Source: UTCFX2 sp002050125
Lineage (GTDB): Bacteria > Chloroflexota > Anaerolineae > Anaerolineales > UBA4823
Assembly: GCA_027494035.1 (NCBI GenBank)
Contig: JAOSJQ010000001.1
Span: 3,038,001 to 3,102,000 of the forward strand
Direction: 5' to 3'
DNA: 64,000 nucleotides
The position numbers were made by a program, and so were the translations under genes. This document shows, one piece after another, positions 8,654 through 16,805 of the stretch. Each line of letters opens with the position of its first letter. The stretch's first letter is position 1. The notes below the pieces were generated by a model that was given only the letters and a program-made list of their open reading frames with translations, was not told the DNA's origin and ran no database searches.

Positions 8654-9289
8654 TCAGCCGCAGGAGAGGGTCTCCAGCAGGCGCTTATTAAACTTGAGCG
8701 GTTCGACCACAACAACGGCTGAAAAAGGTTGGTCGGCTGCCGCGCCGGCGCCAAACGTATTTCCAGCGGGATCTTTTAGCATCCAGTAACTGGAATAGGT
8801 ATTGGGCTCCATGGGCGTGACCATCGTCACTTGAACGTCGACCGTCTCGCCGGGTTTTACCTCGTGAGTCAGCATGGTCTCGGAAACAGAGCTGAAATTG
8901 TCGCCGTTGTTGAAGACAAACGCGTAATCGGTGGTCCAGGTGCACGTCCCGATATTTTTGATGCGCCAGACTTTGGCAAAATAAACCCCGGGCAGCAGTT
9001 GGGTGTTATCCGACACGGACAGGTGGCGCACAAACTCTGCCTGGTTGGTGCACGCCTGAATGGTCGGGCTGGGCGGAACCGGGGAGGCAGGCACTTCAGT
9101 TGCCGGCGGTTTTTGCGTGCTGGTCGGCGTAGGGGTGGGGACGCTCGTGTTGGTGGGTAAGGGCGTATGGGTCGGCAAAGCTGGGGAACTGGTTGCCGTG
9201 AATTGAAGCGCAGCCGGGTTAGTTTGCTTCGGGGAGGCGCAAGACGCAAGTAAAATCAGACACACCAATAAGAGTGTAACTCGTTTCAT
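8654..9289 (-). CDS. Lipoprotein with NBR1-like Ig domain
   Basis: Predicted lipoprotein of 211 residues. The start is placed at MKRVTLL, which has AAGGA 7 bases upstream and gives a clean signal peptide with lipobox (LILLASC). An extension of 33 codons upstream is open but adds an implausible N-terminus. A Thr/Pro-rich stalk (about residues 25-70) leads to an NBR1-like Ig domain: FVRHLSVSDNTQLLPGVYF, VWRIKNIGTCTW, VKPGETVDVQV, SYWMLKDPAGNTFGAG. The short distance to the next gene (44 bases) suggests co-transcription with the 7938-8609 paralogue. Confidence 0.83.
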   Translation of the reverse strand: MKRVTLLLVCLILLASCASPKQTNPAALQFTATSSPALPTHTPLPTNTSVPTPTPTSTQKPPATEVPASPVPPSPTIQACTNQAEFVRHLSVSDNTQLLPGVYFAKVWRIKNIGTCTWTTDYAFVFNNGDNFSSVSETMLTHEVKPGETVDVQVTMVTPMEPNTYSSYWMLKDPAGNTFGAGAAADQPFSAVVVVEPLKFNKRLLETLSCG

Positions 9290-9350
9290 AACCTTATCCT
9301 TCTTTACCAGTTTTAGTCGCCGGCGATCCACGCCAGCCAGGTTATTTCTT

Positions 9351-10076
9351 TCAACCCCCGCCGCCGCAGATGCCAAAGACCTGCCCAAGCCCGTCGAGGC
9401 CTTGCAGGCGCCCTACGGCGACCGCCACCCAGATGAAGTTATTGGGCCCGGAGCTGGTCCCGAACTGTTCCCCCTCTTCGTTCTCGAACATCCAGTTTCC
9501 CTGATAAACGCCTTTAACGGTTGGCGCAACCAGGTCGACCGAGATGTTGACCATCTCGCCCGGCGGCACTTCGAGACCGATCGGTTTTGGCGAGAGACCG
9601 CCCATGCGATCGCCAAAGGTGAACACGAGCGTGTAATTCGGCGTCCAGACGCAGGTCCCGCTGTTGAGCATCCGCCAGACTTTGGTGAACCGCTGACCCG
9701 GTTTCACTTCGGTCAAATCCGGGAAGGATATATCGGCGACGAACTGCGCTTTGTTCTTGCAGAGGTCGGCGTACTCATAAGAATCAAGGCTGCGATCGAG
9801 GGGCGTCAACGACGGCGCCGGCGTTGCGCTGGGGTACGGCTGTGGCTGCTCAATTGAATTGCTGAGATGGACTTCATCAAAAACGGCAACCAGCTCGGGC
9901 TCGGGCGACGGCGTTGCGGTTGCAAAATAACTCACGCCTTGCTGGGCAACCAGCGTGCGCACGGCGAGGGTATGTGCCAGACCGGGGACTTCAGATGGCT
10001 GCGGGCGGCTGGAGCAGGCGCTGGATAATACCACTAAGACGATTGCGGTGACGATAAGTCTGGATCTCGTGATCAT
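9351..10076 (-). CDS. Lipoprotein with NBR1-like Ig domain
   Basis: Predicted lipoprotein of 241 residues. The ATG at 10076 is chosen because GAGGAAG lies about 6 bases upstream; a TTG five codons earlier overlaps that site. The signal peptide ends in VLSSAC. A stalk of about 80 residues precedes the Ig domain: FVADISFPDLTEVKPGQRFTK, VWRMLNSGTCVW, VPPGEMVNISVDLVAP, GNWMFENEEGEQFGTS. The protein ends in a short Gly-rich tail (GICGGGG). It is the first of the four tandem lipoprotein genes and is separated from fdhA by a strong terminator. Confidence 0.83.
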   Translation of the reverse strand: MITRSRLIVTAIVLVVLSSACSSRPQPSEVPGLAHTLAVRTLVAQQGVSYFATATPSPEPELVAVFDEVHLSNSIEQPQPYPSATPAPSLTPLDRSLDSYEYADLCKNKAQFVADISFPDLTEVKPGQRFTKVWRMLNSGTCVWTPNYTLVFTFGDRMGGLSPKPIGLEVPPGEMVNISVDLVAPTVKGVYQGNWMFENEEGEQFGTSSGPNNFIWVAVAVGRLQGLDGLGQVFGICGGGG

Positions 10077-10174
10077 GCTATTCTTCCTCAAAACTGCCTT
10101 GAGCGGTGAGCCGGTAATTGCAAGTGATTTATCTTTCCGAGATCAAAGTTGAGTATATCAGATAATTTGCAATT

Positions 10175-10210
10175 AAAACAGGTATCCATTTTACAAAGGA
10201 TACCTGTTTT
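10175..10210 (-). terminator. Terminator of the formate dehydrogenase operon
   Basis: Perfect 13-base arms AAAACAGGTATCC / GGATACCTGTTTT (10175-10187, 10198-10210) around a 10-base loop, with flanking A and T runs that allow function in both directions. It lies 30 bases beyond the fdhA stop. Confidence 0.85.
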
Positions 10211-10239
10211 ATCCGTTTTTACCGGTTGAAATTGTAAGC

Positions 10240-12999
10240 TTAATCCAGCGCTTCAACCCGCACTGCACAGATCTTGTATTCCGGGATCTTGGCAACCGGA
10301 TCGAGCGCCGCAATCGTCAACTCGTTGGCGGATGATTCAGGAAAGTGAAAGTTGGAGAAAATCATCCCCGTTGGAACCCGGTCAGTGATCCAGGCGTGGG
10401 CTTCAATGCTGCCCCGGCGTGAGCTGACGCGGACGCGGCGTTTGCCGTTCAGCCCCAGCATGCGCGCGTCCTCGGGATTAATCTCGATTTTTGCGTGACT
10501 GTAGATCTCGAGCAAGCCTGCGGATCTGCGGGTCATCTCGCCGCCGTGCCAGTGATACAGAACGCGCCCGGTGTTGAGCAGCATGGGATAAGCTTCGTCC
10601 GGCAGTTCGGCTGGCGGGACGTGCTCGACCGGCATGAAATGACCCTTGCCGCGCGTGAACTGTCCGACATGCAGGATCGGCGTGCCGGGGTGTTCGGCGT
10701 CTTTGACGGGCCAGTGCAGCCCGGCGGGGTCGCGTTCGAGGCGGGCGTGCGATACGCCAGCGTAGCTGGGTGTCAGCGCCGCCACCTCGTCCATGATCTG
10801 GGAAGTGTTTTCGTATTCCCAGCCGGAATAGGGCGCGGGTTGAACCTGGCGCGCGCCCTGGGCGAGCACCCGGCGCGCGATTTCCGCGATGATCCACCAA
10901 TCCGGGCGCGCCTCTCCCGGCGGAGATATCGCCTGGTGGACCATCTGGACGCGGCGCTCGGTGTTGGTAAATGTGCCCGATTTTTCGGCGAAGCTTGCGC
11001 CAGGCAGCAAGATATCGGCATACGGCGAGGTCTCAGAGGGGAAGATCTCCTGCAGGATCACCAGGTCGCACTCTTCCATGCACTTGCGGATGTGGCTGCT
11101 GTTGGGGTCGCTCACTATCGGGTCTTCGCCCAGGACGTAGAGGGCGTGAATCTTGTCCTCTTCGATCCCAGGGATCATTTCGGTCACCGTCATTCCCACG
11201 GTTTGAGATAGCTGGGCGCCCCAGGCAGCTTCGAACTTCTCCCGGCTGGCGTCCAGTGTGACGTTCTGATACCCGGAATAGACGTTGGGCAGCCCGCCCA
11301 TATCGCAGGCGCCCTGCACGTTGTTCTGACCGCGCAGAGGGTTGACGCCCCCGCCCGGAACTCCGAGGTTGCCCAGCATCATTTGTAGGTTTGCCAGGTC
11401 CATCACGTTGTTGACGCCGACGATGTGCTGGGTGATCCCCATTGCCCACATGACTGCCATAGGCTTGTTGGTCGCCAGGATCTCCGCCGCTTCGTAGAGC
11501 TTTTCGAGCGGGATGCCGGTGAGCTGCGCCACGTGCTCCGGAGTGTAGTGTTCGAGCGTTTGGCGCACTTCATCGAAGCCCTCGGTGCGGTTGAGGATAA
11601 AATCGCGATCCTCCCAGCCTTTTTCGAGGATGATGTTCATCAGCCCGTTGACCAGCGGGATATCGGTGCCCGGTCTGAGCTGTAAGTGCAGCGTCGCAAA
11701 TTCGGTGATGTCGATTTTGCGCGGGTCCGCGACGACGAGCTTTACCCCGCGATGCATGACTGCCTGACGGATCATCGTGCCAAACACGGGATGTTGTTCA
11801 GTGGTGTTCGAGCCGATGATCAGCATTGCTTTCGCATGTGAAGCGATATCTGCCATCGTGTTGGTCATTGCGCCAGAGCCAAAGGAAGCCGCCAGACCGG
11901 CGACCGTGCTGGAGTGTCAGAGACGGGCGCAGTGATCGATATTATTCGTGCCAATGACTTGCCGGGCAAACTTATTGAACAGATAATTTTCTTCGTTGAG
12001 GCATTTGGCTGAACACAATATCCCCAGGCTGTTTGAACCGTAGATATCGCGGCAGGCGCTCAGCTTTGCTGCGGTGAGGTCCAGCGCGGTATCCCAGTCC
12101 ACCGTGACCCACTCGCCGCGACCCGGCGGGCGCGGCGTGCCATCTAAGAGATATTTGCGCACCTGCGGCTGGGTCAGGCGGTCGGGGTGATGGATGAAAT
12201 CGTATCCGTAACGTCCCTTGACGCAGAGGCGCATGCCGTTGACGGCGGCGTCGGAGTTGGAGGTGACCCGAATGACCTTGTCGTCTTTCACGTTGAGTTC
12301 GAGCTGGCATCCAACCCCGCAGTAGGTGCAGGTTGTAGTCACCTTGCGATCCGCCGCGCCGAGGTGCAGCGACATTTTGTTGTTGAGCGCGCCGGTGGGG
12401 CAGTACGCTACGCACGCGCCGCACGATTCGCAGCGCGCGTCCAGCATGGTGGTACCCGCCCCGGCGACCACCTGCGTGTGTGCGCCGCGCGCGGCCAGGC
12501 TCCAGACGAAGCGACCCTGCACATCAGCGCAGGCGCGAATACAGCGCGTGCACAGAATGCATTTATTCATATCCACCCAGACGAAGGGGTTGGGGTCGCT
12601 GTCGACGCGATAACGGGGCTGTTTTGCCATTGCCTGCTCAAGGTCGATGTGATAATGCTCAGCCCAATGCAGCAGTTCATTTGACCCGCCGAGCCCGTCT
12701 TCATAGCCTTGATCGTAATAATCCGACAGGAGCAATTCCAAGATGCCGCGGCGCGCTTCCGCCAGCGCCGGGTTTTCGGTAATCACTTCCATATCCTGGC
12801 TGACCGGCAGCGCGCAAGACGCCATGGGCAGGCGGTAGCCTTTCACTTCCACCACACACAAGCGGCAGCCACCGTAGGGCGTCAGATCGGGATGGTCGCA
12901 CAGGGTTGGAATGGTGATGCCCGCAGCTTCCGCGGCGCGCAGGACGGTGGTGTTCTCTGGGACTTCAACGGTTTTACCGTCAATTTTCAAGGTTATCAT
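10240..12999 (-). CDS. fdhA: Selenocysteine-containing formate dehydrogenase, catalytic alpha subunit
   Basis: Molybdopterin enzyme oxidising formate to CO2, 919 residues including selenocysteine. A plant-type [2Fe-2S] domain (Cys34, 45, 48, 62) is followed by two [4Fe-4S] ferredoxin motifs (Cys147-157 and Cys190-200). Next comes the [4Fe-4S] of the molybdopterin oxidoreductase (CTYCGVGC at 224-231, Cys259), then the bis-MGD domains. Codon 361 is an in-frame TGA (11917-11919) in the context NIDHCARL-U-HSSTVAGLAASFG. This aligns with the selenocysteine of E. coli FdhF, and a SECIS hairpin follows directly. AAGGAG precedes the ATG by 9 bases. The NuoE- and NuoF-like genes upstream imply NAD(P) as electron acceptor, as in FdsABG-type enzymes. 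It needs SelA, B, C and D, none of which are in the window. Confidence 0.95.
11880..11919 (-). promoter_or_regulatory. Bacterial SECIS element for selenocysteine insertion in fdhA
   Basis: Directly after the TGA codon the minus-strand RNA can form a hairpin with stem CGCC / GGCG and apical loop GGUCU (11890-11902). The GGUCU loop is the hallmark of the fdhF-type SECIS recognised by SelB. Confidence 0.85.
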
Positions 13000-13066
13000 G
13001 TATCAGCGCTCCTTAATCATCTTTCATACCAGGGTATCAACCTCAATTTGTGTGAACAACGCGCGC

Positions 13067-14749
13067 TCACGCGGATGCCAGCGGCTGCATTTCCTCCGCC
13101 GCGGGGGCCTCGACCCGCATCGGGCAGACGCCGGTCGGACACACCCCCAACTGGATGTGGGCTTCCACTTCGGTCCTGAAGTGTTTGAGCATGTCACGGA
13201 TCGGCACTGCGGCGGTCTGACCCAAGCCGCAGTTTGAAAGCCTTACCATTTGATCCGCCAGCTTTAACAACTCGTCCAGGGCGTCAAGCTCCGCCTGTCC
13301 TTGAGTGATGCGCGTGAGAATTTCATAGCTGCGCTGGGTACCGATGCGGCAGGGGGTGCATTTGCCGCAGCTTTCAAAACGGAAGAAGTTGAGCAGCACT
13401 TTTACCAGGTCCACTACACAGGTGTTTTCGTCGGCGATCAGCAGCGCGCCCGAGCCGAGCGAAACGCCGGCTTTGCGCGTGGCTGCGAAATCCAGCGGCG
13501 TGTCTTGCAGGCTGGCGGGGATCAGCGAACCGCTCGAGCCTCCCGTCTGCGCCAATTTGAACGCTGCCCCGTTTTTCATCCCCTTGGCGTAGATGCTAAT
13601 CGCTTCCCGGAGCGTAATCCCCATCGGGACTTCGAACACGCCGGTCAGGTTGACATTTCCGAAGATGGTGTAGACTTTCGTCCCCGGGCTGCTGGGGGTT
13701 CCAAATTTTTTGTACCATTCGCCGCTCCGCCGCAGGATCGGCGGAACGTTTGCCAGCGTCTCGACGTTGTTCACCAGCGTGGGGCAGCCCCACAGCCCAT
13801 GCGTGGTAGGGTAGGGGGGACGCGAGCGCGGTTCGCCGCGCTTGCCTTCGATCGATTCGATCAGCGCGGTTTCCTCGCCGCAGACGTAAGCGCCGGCGCC
13901 GGAGTGGATGTGCAGGTGGAAGCTGAAATCCGTGCCCAGGATATGCTCGCCGAGCAAGCCCAACGCTTGCGCCTGCTCGATCGCCTTTTGGAAGCGCTGC
14001 TGCGCCAGTTGATACTCTCCCCGAATGTAGATAAAGCCTTCGTCAGCGCCGATTGCATAAGCCGCCAGCGCCATAGCTTCGACGATCGAATGGGGGTCGC
14101 TTTCCAGGATCACCCGGTCTTTGTAGGTGCCCGGTTCGCTTTCGTCGGCGTTGCAGATCACGTATTTTTTGCTCCCGGACGTGGAGGCGACGATCTCCCA
14201 TTTTTTGCCCGTCGGAAAGCCCGCGCCGCCGCGCCCCTGTAAGCCTGAAATCGTCAGTTCTTCAATCACCTGGGCGGGCGTCATCTGCGTCAACGCTTTT
14301 GTCAGCGCTTGATAGCCGTCGTAGATGATGTAATCCTCGATGCTTTCCGGGTCGATCCGCCCGGCGCGTTCCAGCACAATGCGCTGCGCTGCCGGCAGCG
14401 CGCCGGAGCGCGCCGCCAGCCAGGCGATTCGTCCGGTGAGCTGGTGTTTTGGGACGATCATCTCCTCGATGACGCGACCCTGCGACAGATGTTCTTTCAC
14501 GATCCGTCCGGCGTCCGCAGGATGGACGGGTCCATACACGACGGCTTCGGGGTAGATGATGACCAGCGGTAATAAGTTTTTGGCGCCCACGTCCACAATC
14601 GTGTTGAGATCCACTTCGTTTGCCAACCCACAGCGGTCAATTTCAGTCCGAAGCGCTTGCAGCAGTTCCTGGCTGCCCAGCCGGCGGCTTTCCGAGTCGT
14701 CAGATACGAGAACCAGCGCACGTTTATTGATCACCTTTACCTCCATCAT
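13067..14749 (-). CDS. NuoF-like NADH-binding subunit of formate dehydrogenase (beta subunit)
   Basis: FMN- and NAD(H)-binding diaphorase subunit of 560 residues, related to NuoF, FdsB and HndC/HydB. The Gly-rich NADH site is GRGGAGFPTGKKW (residues 172-184), followed by the FMN region and the [4Fe-4S] motif ESCGKCTPCRIGTQR (about residue 475). The N-terminal 100 residues form a thioredoxin-like domain ending in VIIYPEAVVYGPV. Its cluster cysteines are gone: LVLVSDDSES and VDVGAKNLL stand where the CxxxxC and GCxGxC motifs would be. There is no C-terminal 2x[4Fe-4S] ferredoxin domain. The start overlaps the NuoE-like stop by 4 bases; a GTG six codons in, preceded by GGAGGT, is an alternative start. 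Confidence 0.92.
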   Translation of the reverse strand: MMEVKVINKRALVLVSDDSESRRLGSQELLQALRTEIDRCGLANEVDLNTIVDVGAKNLLPLVIIYPEAVVYGPVHPADAGRIVKEHLSQGRVIEEMIVPKHQLTGRIAWLAARSGALPAAQRIVLERAGRIDPESIEDYIIYDGYQALTKALTQMTPAQVIEELTISGLQGRGGAGFPTGKKWEIVASTSGSKKYVICNADESEPGTYKDRVILESDPHSIVEAMALAAYAIGADEGFIYIRGEYQLAQQRFQKAIEQAQALGLLGEHILGTDFSFHLHIHSGAGAYVCGEETALIESIEGKRGEPRSRPPYPTTHGLWGCPTLVNNVETLANVPPILRRSGEWYKKFGTPSSPGTKVYTIFGNVNLTGVFEVPMGITLREAISIYAKGMKNGAAFKLAQTGGSSGSLIPASLQDTPLDFAATRKAGVSLGSGALLIADENTCVVDLVKVLLNFFRFESCGKCTPCRIGTQRSYEILTRITQGQAELDALDELLKLADQMVRLSNCGLGQTAAVPIRDMLKHFRTEVEAHIQLGVCPTGVCPMRVEAPAAEEMQPLASA

Positions 14750-15243
14750 TCGTATCTCGACAGGATTTCCGGCAGCCGTTCGGGTGTGACATTGCCGTAC
14801 ATATCTTCGTCGATCACAACTACCGGTCCGACCCCGCAGGCGCCGAGGCAGCTAGTGGTCACCAGCGACCACTTTCCGTCGGGGCTGGTTTCGCCGGCGC
14901 TCAGCGAGAGCTGCTCCTGTAAAGCCTGCCAGACCGCCCTTCCGCCGGTCACGTGGCAGGGCGCGCTTTCGCAAAACAACACAATGTGCCGGCCGCGCGC
15001 TTTGAGCGACAGCATATGATAGAAAGACGCCAGCGAGAAGAGATGCCCCTCTTGAATGAGCCGGTCTCCGACCGGCGCGTTGAGATGCTTTTTGATCTCG
15101 GTCAGCGCTTTGACCGGGATGTACCCATACTCCTGGTTGACCTCCAGCAAGATGGGGATAAGCGCATCGGGCGAAGTGCCGTGTTTTTCGATTGCCAGGC
15201 GCGCCATTTCTTTGTATCCGTTATCCGTTGTATGAGCGCTCAT
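14746..15243 (-). CDS. NuoE-like [2Fe-2S] subunit of formate dehydrogenase (gamma subunit)
   Basis: Thioredoxin-like [2Fe-2S] protein of 165 residues related to NuoE, FdsG and HndA. An N-terminal helical part (YKEMARLAIEKHG to SFYHMLSL) is followed by the cluster domain with all four ligands in place: Cys91 and Cys96 (CESAPC), Cys132 and Cys136 (CLGAC). The motif GVGPVVVIDEDMYGNV is typical of the family. It is expected to carry electrons to or from the FMN in the NuoF-like partner, with which it overlaps by 4 bases. Of the three thioredoxin-like modules in this operon it is the only one that keeps its cysteines. Confidence 0.93.
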   Translation of the reverse strand: MSAHTTDNGYKEMARLAIEKHGTSPDALIPILLEVNQEYGYIPVKALTEIKKHLNAPVGDRLIQEGHLFSLASFYHMLSLKARGRHIVLFCESAPCHVTGGRAVWQALQEQLSLSAGETSPDGKWSLVTTSCLGACGVGPVVVIDEDMYGNVTPERLPEILSRYE

Positions 15244-15276
15244 TTAGCCTCCTGAATGACCAAGTTTCCGCCGCGC

Positions 15277-15663
15277 CTAACCGAGTTGGGCGAGCAGCTG
15301 CTCGATCCGATATTCTTCCACAACCTTACCGCCCAGCAGGTGTTCGGTGAGGATGCGTTCGGCGACCGCCTCCGTCACCTTTCCGTACGTCACCTCCGGG
15401 TTGCCGCCGATTACGACCCGCACGATTGGCTCCAGCGAGTCGTAACCGATGTTTGCCGTCTGCTGGACGTGGACGTGCTCGAGTTTGCGCGCGGCGACGT
15501 AATCCAGGATCGTTTTCAGCGTCCTGGAAGCGCCTGAGGCGAGCGCGGGCGTGCTCAGATCGACGGTCATCCAGGCATCCCCGGTTTCTGCCTGGCGTTG
15601 TTTATTTTGCAGGGCTGCCTGACGCAATTGATCGAGGTCAGCCAGGGATTTTATCGTTGTCAT
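15277..15663 (-). CDS. HndB-like thioredoxin-fold protein lacking the [2Fe-2S] cysteines
   Basis: Protein of 128 residues with the outline of HndB, a small [2Fe-2S] subunit of NADP-reducing hydrogenases: MTTIKSLADLDQLR at the start, then TYGKVTEAVAERILTEHLLGGKVVEE. In HndB the ligands sit in a segment like MGTCGIAAGA and in QTGCIGLC. Here the matching segments read LSTPALASGA and QQTANIGYDS, and the protein has no Cys. It therefore cannot bind the cluster and may be structural. The ATG at 15663 has GGAG 6 bases upstream; a GTG six codons earlier is less likely. It lies 33 bases upstream of the NuoE-like gene and is probably the first gene of the catalytic operon. Confidence 0.8.
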   Translation of the reverse strand: MTTIKSLADLDQLRQAALQNKQRQAETGDAWMTVDLSTPALASGASRTLKTILDYVAARKLEHVHVQQTANIGYDSLEPIVRVVIGGNPEVTYGKVTEAVAERILTEHLLGGKVVEEYRIEQLLAQLG

Positions 15664-15725
15664 TTCACACTCCGTGTTCACCTAGATCAGATAAACTGGA
15701 TGATAAAGACTGCGCATAATAGAAT

Positions 15726-15756
15726 TTGCCAGGAATAGTATAACCATTCCTGGCAA
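15726..15756. promoter_or_regulatory. Perfect inverted repeat upstream of the formate dehydrogenase subunit genes
   Basis: Eleven-base arms TTGCCAGGAAT / ATTCCTGGCAA around a 9-base centre, 62 bases upstream of the HndB-like start. On the minus strand the centre holds TATACT, a possible -10 element, so the repeat could be an operator. There is no T run after it, which argues against a simple fdhD terminator. Confidence 0.5.
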
Positions 15757-15819
15757 TAATCCTATGTGCTAAATGTCACTATCTGGGTAGGGAGTTATCC
15801 AGATATCTGTGTGATGATC

Positions 15820-16668
15820 TTAATTGGATGCGGACGGGCTGGTTTGCCCGAGGCGAATTTCTATTCCAGCCGGATCGTTCATTGAGGGGAGGACGATCCG
15901 CTCGGGATGGGCGTAGATCCTGAAGCGCTCGCGGCTGGCGTAGCCGATCAGCGTTATTCCGTGTTTCTCCGCCAGGGCAATCGAGAGCGAGCTGGGCGAG
16001 GTGCGCGACAGCACAATCTCTGCCCCGATGCGGTGCGCTTTTTGGAGCATTTCCGAGCTCACGCGCCCGGTGGTCAGCAGGATGCTTGGGTCGGGATCGA
16101 GGTTGTCCAGCAGGCACTTGCCGGCAATTTTATCGAGAGTGTTGTGCCGCCCGATGTCTTCCGCCATGACGTTGAGACCTTTGTGGTTGGTCAGCACCGA
16201 GGTGTGAACGCCGCCGGTTTTCTGGTACAGGTCCTGCGAAATAAGCAAACGGCTGACCAGTTCTCTAACCTGTCTGGCGTCCAGAAGCAGCCCGTTGTGC
16301 GGCTGGGTGAGCGCGGAAGGCGCCAGCAGATTTTCCGGCGATATGGAGGTCACGCCGCCGGTGCAGCCCGAGGTCTTGCGCCAGTTGTCGGGTTTTTCGA
16401 CTGAATGATTGAGCCATACATCGATGTTATCGCCCGTGGGACACAGGCGTACGTCGGCAATCGCGCTGGTGGACTGGATCACCCCTTCGTTGTAGAGGAA
16501 GCCCACCGCGAGCGCCGGCAGATCTACGGGGGTGCACATAAACGTCAACCAGACTTCGCCATTTACCGTCAGGGAAACGGGCGTTTCCACGATGATCTCG
16601 GCATGATGGATCGCCCATTTGTTGGCATCCACCAGTAAATAAGAGATAGGTTCGTTTGGGAGGGTCAT
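15820..16668 (-). CDS. fdhD: Formate dehydrogenase accessory sulfurtransferase FdhD
   Basis: Transfers sulfur from a cysteine desulfurase to the molybdenum cofactor so that formate dehydrogenase becomes active. At 282 residues it has typical length. Recognisable motifs are TSGCTGGVTS around the catalytic Cys, GGVHTSVL, AEDIGRHNTLDK (cofactor-binding region), LLTTGRVSSEM and the C-terminal GYASRERFRIYAHPERI. Only one Cys is in the motif, whereas the E. coli protein has two. It is encoded upstream of the formate dehydrogenase subunits on the same strand, separated by 156 bases that hold the 15726-15756 palindrome. Confidence 0.95.
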   Translation of the reverse strand: MTLPNEPISYLLVDANKWAIHHAEIIVETPVSLTVNGEVWLTFMCTPVDLPALAVGFLYNEGVIQSTSAIADVRLCPTGDNIDVWLNHSVEKPDNWRKTSGCTGGVTSISPENLLAPSALTQPHNGLLLDARQVRELVSRLLISQDLYQKTGGVHTSVLTNHKGLNVMAEDIGRHNTLDKIAGKCLLDNLDPDPSILLTTGRVSSEMLQKAHRIGAEIVLSRTSPSSLSIALAEKHGITLIGYASRERFRIYAHPERIVLPSMNDPAGIEIRLGQTSPSASN

Positions 16669-16724
16669 TTCAATACCATTAGAGAGAATGTCGGTTCGAT
16701 TCGTTTACTTCGCGTCTCGGGCTT

Positions 16725-16752
16725 ATTGTAACCGGTTTCTGCAAATATGCAA
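16725..16752 (-). promoter_or_regulatory. Promoter of fdhD
   Basis: Minus-strand TTGCAT (16747-16752), a 16-base spacer, and TACAAT (16725-16730), about 57 bases upstream of the fdhD ATG in the divergent fdhD/ppk2 intergenic region. Confidence 0.5.
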
Positions 16753-16764
16753 AAGCCGTGGATT

Positions 16765-16773
16765 TGTTATAAT
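16765..16773 (+). promoter_or_regulatory. Extended -10 promoter of the polyphosphate kinase gene
   Basis: TGTTATAAT matches an extended -10 element, 32 bases upstream of the ATG at 16806. No clear -35 is seen. Confidence 0.55.
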
Positions 16774-16805
16774 CAGGGGGATAGATCACGCGTTGGGAGG
16801 CAGTT

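Noticed and set aside
10240..12999. Two separate ORFs (11917-12999 and 10240-11868) looking like a frameshifted or nonsense-mutated formate dehydrogenase.
   Set aside because: They are in the same frame with a single TGA at the known selenocysteine site, followed by a SECIS-like hairpin; treated as one selenoprotein gene.
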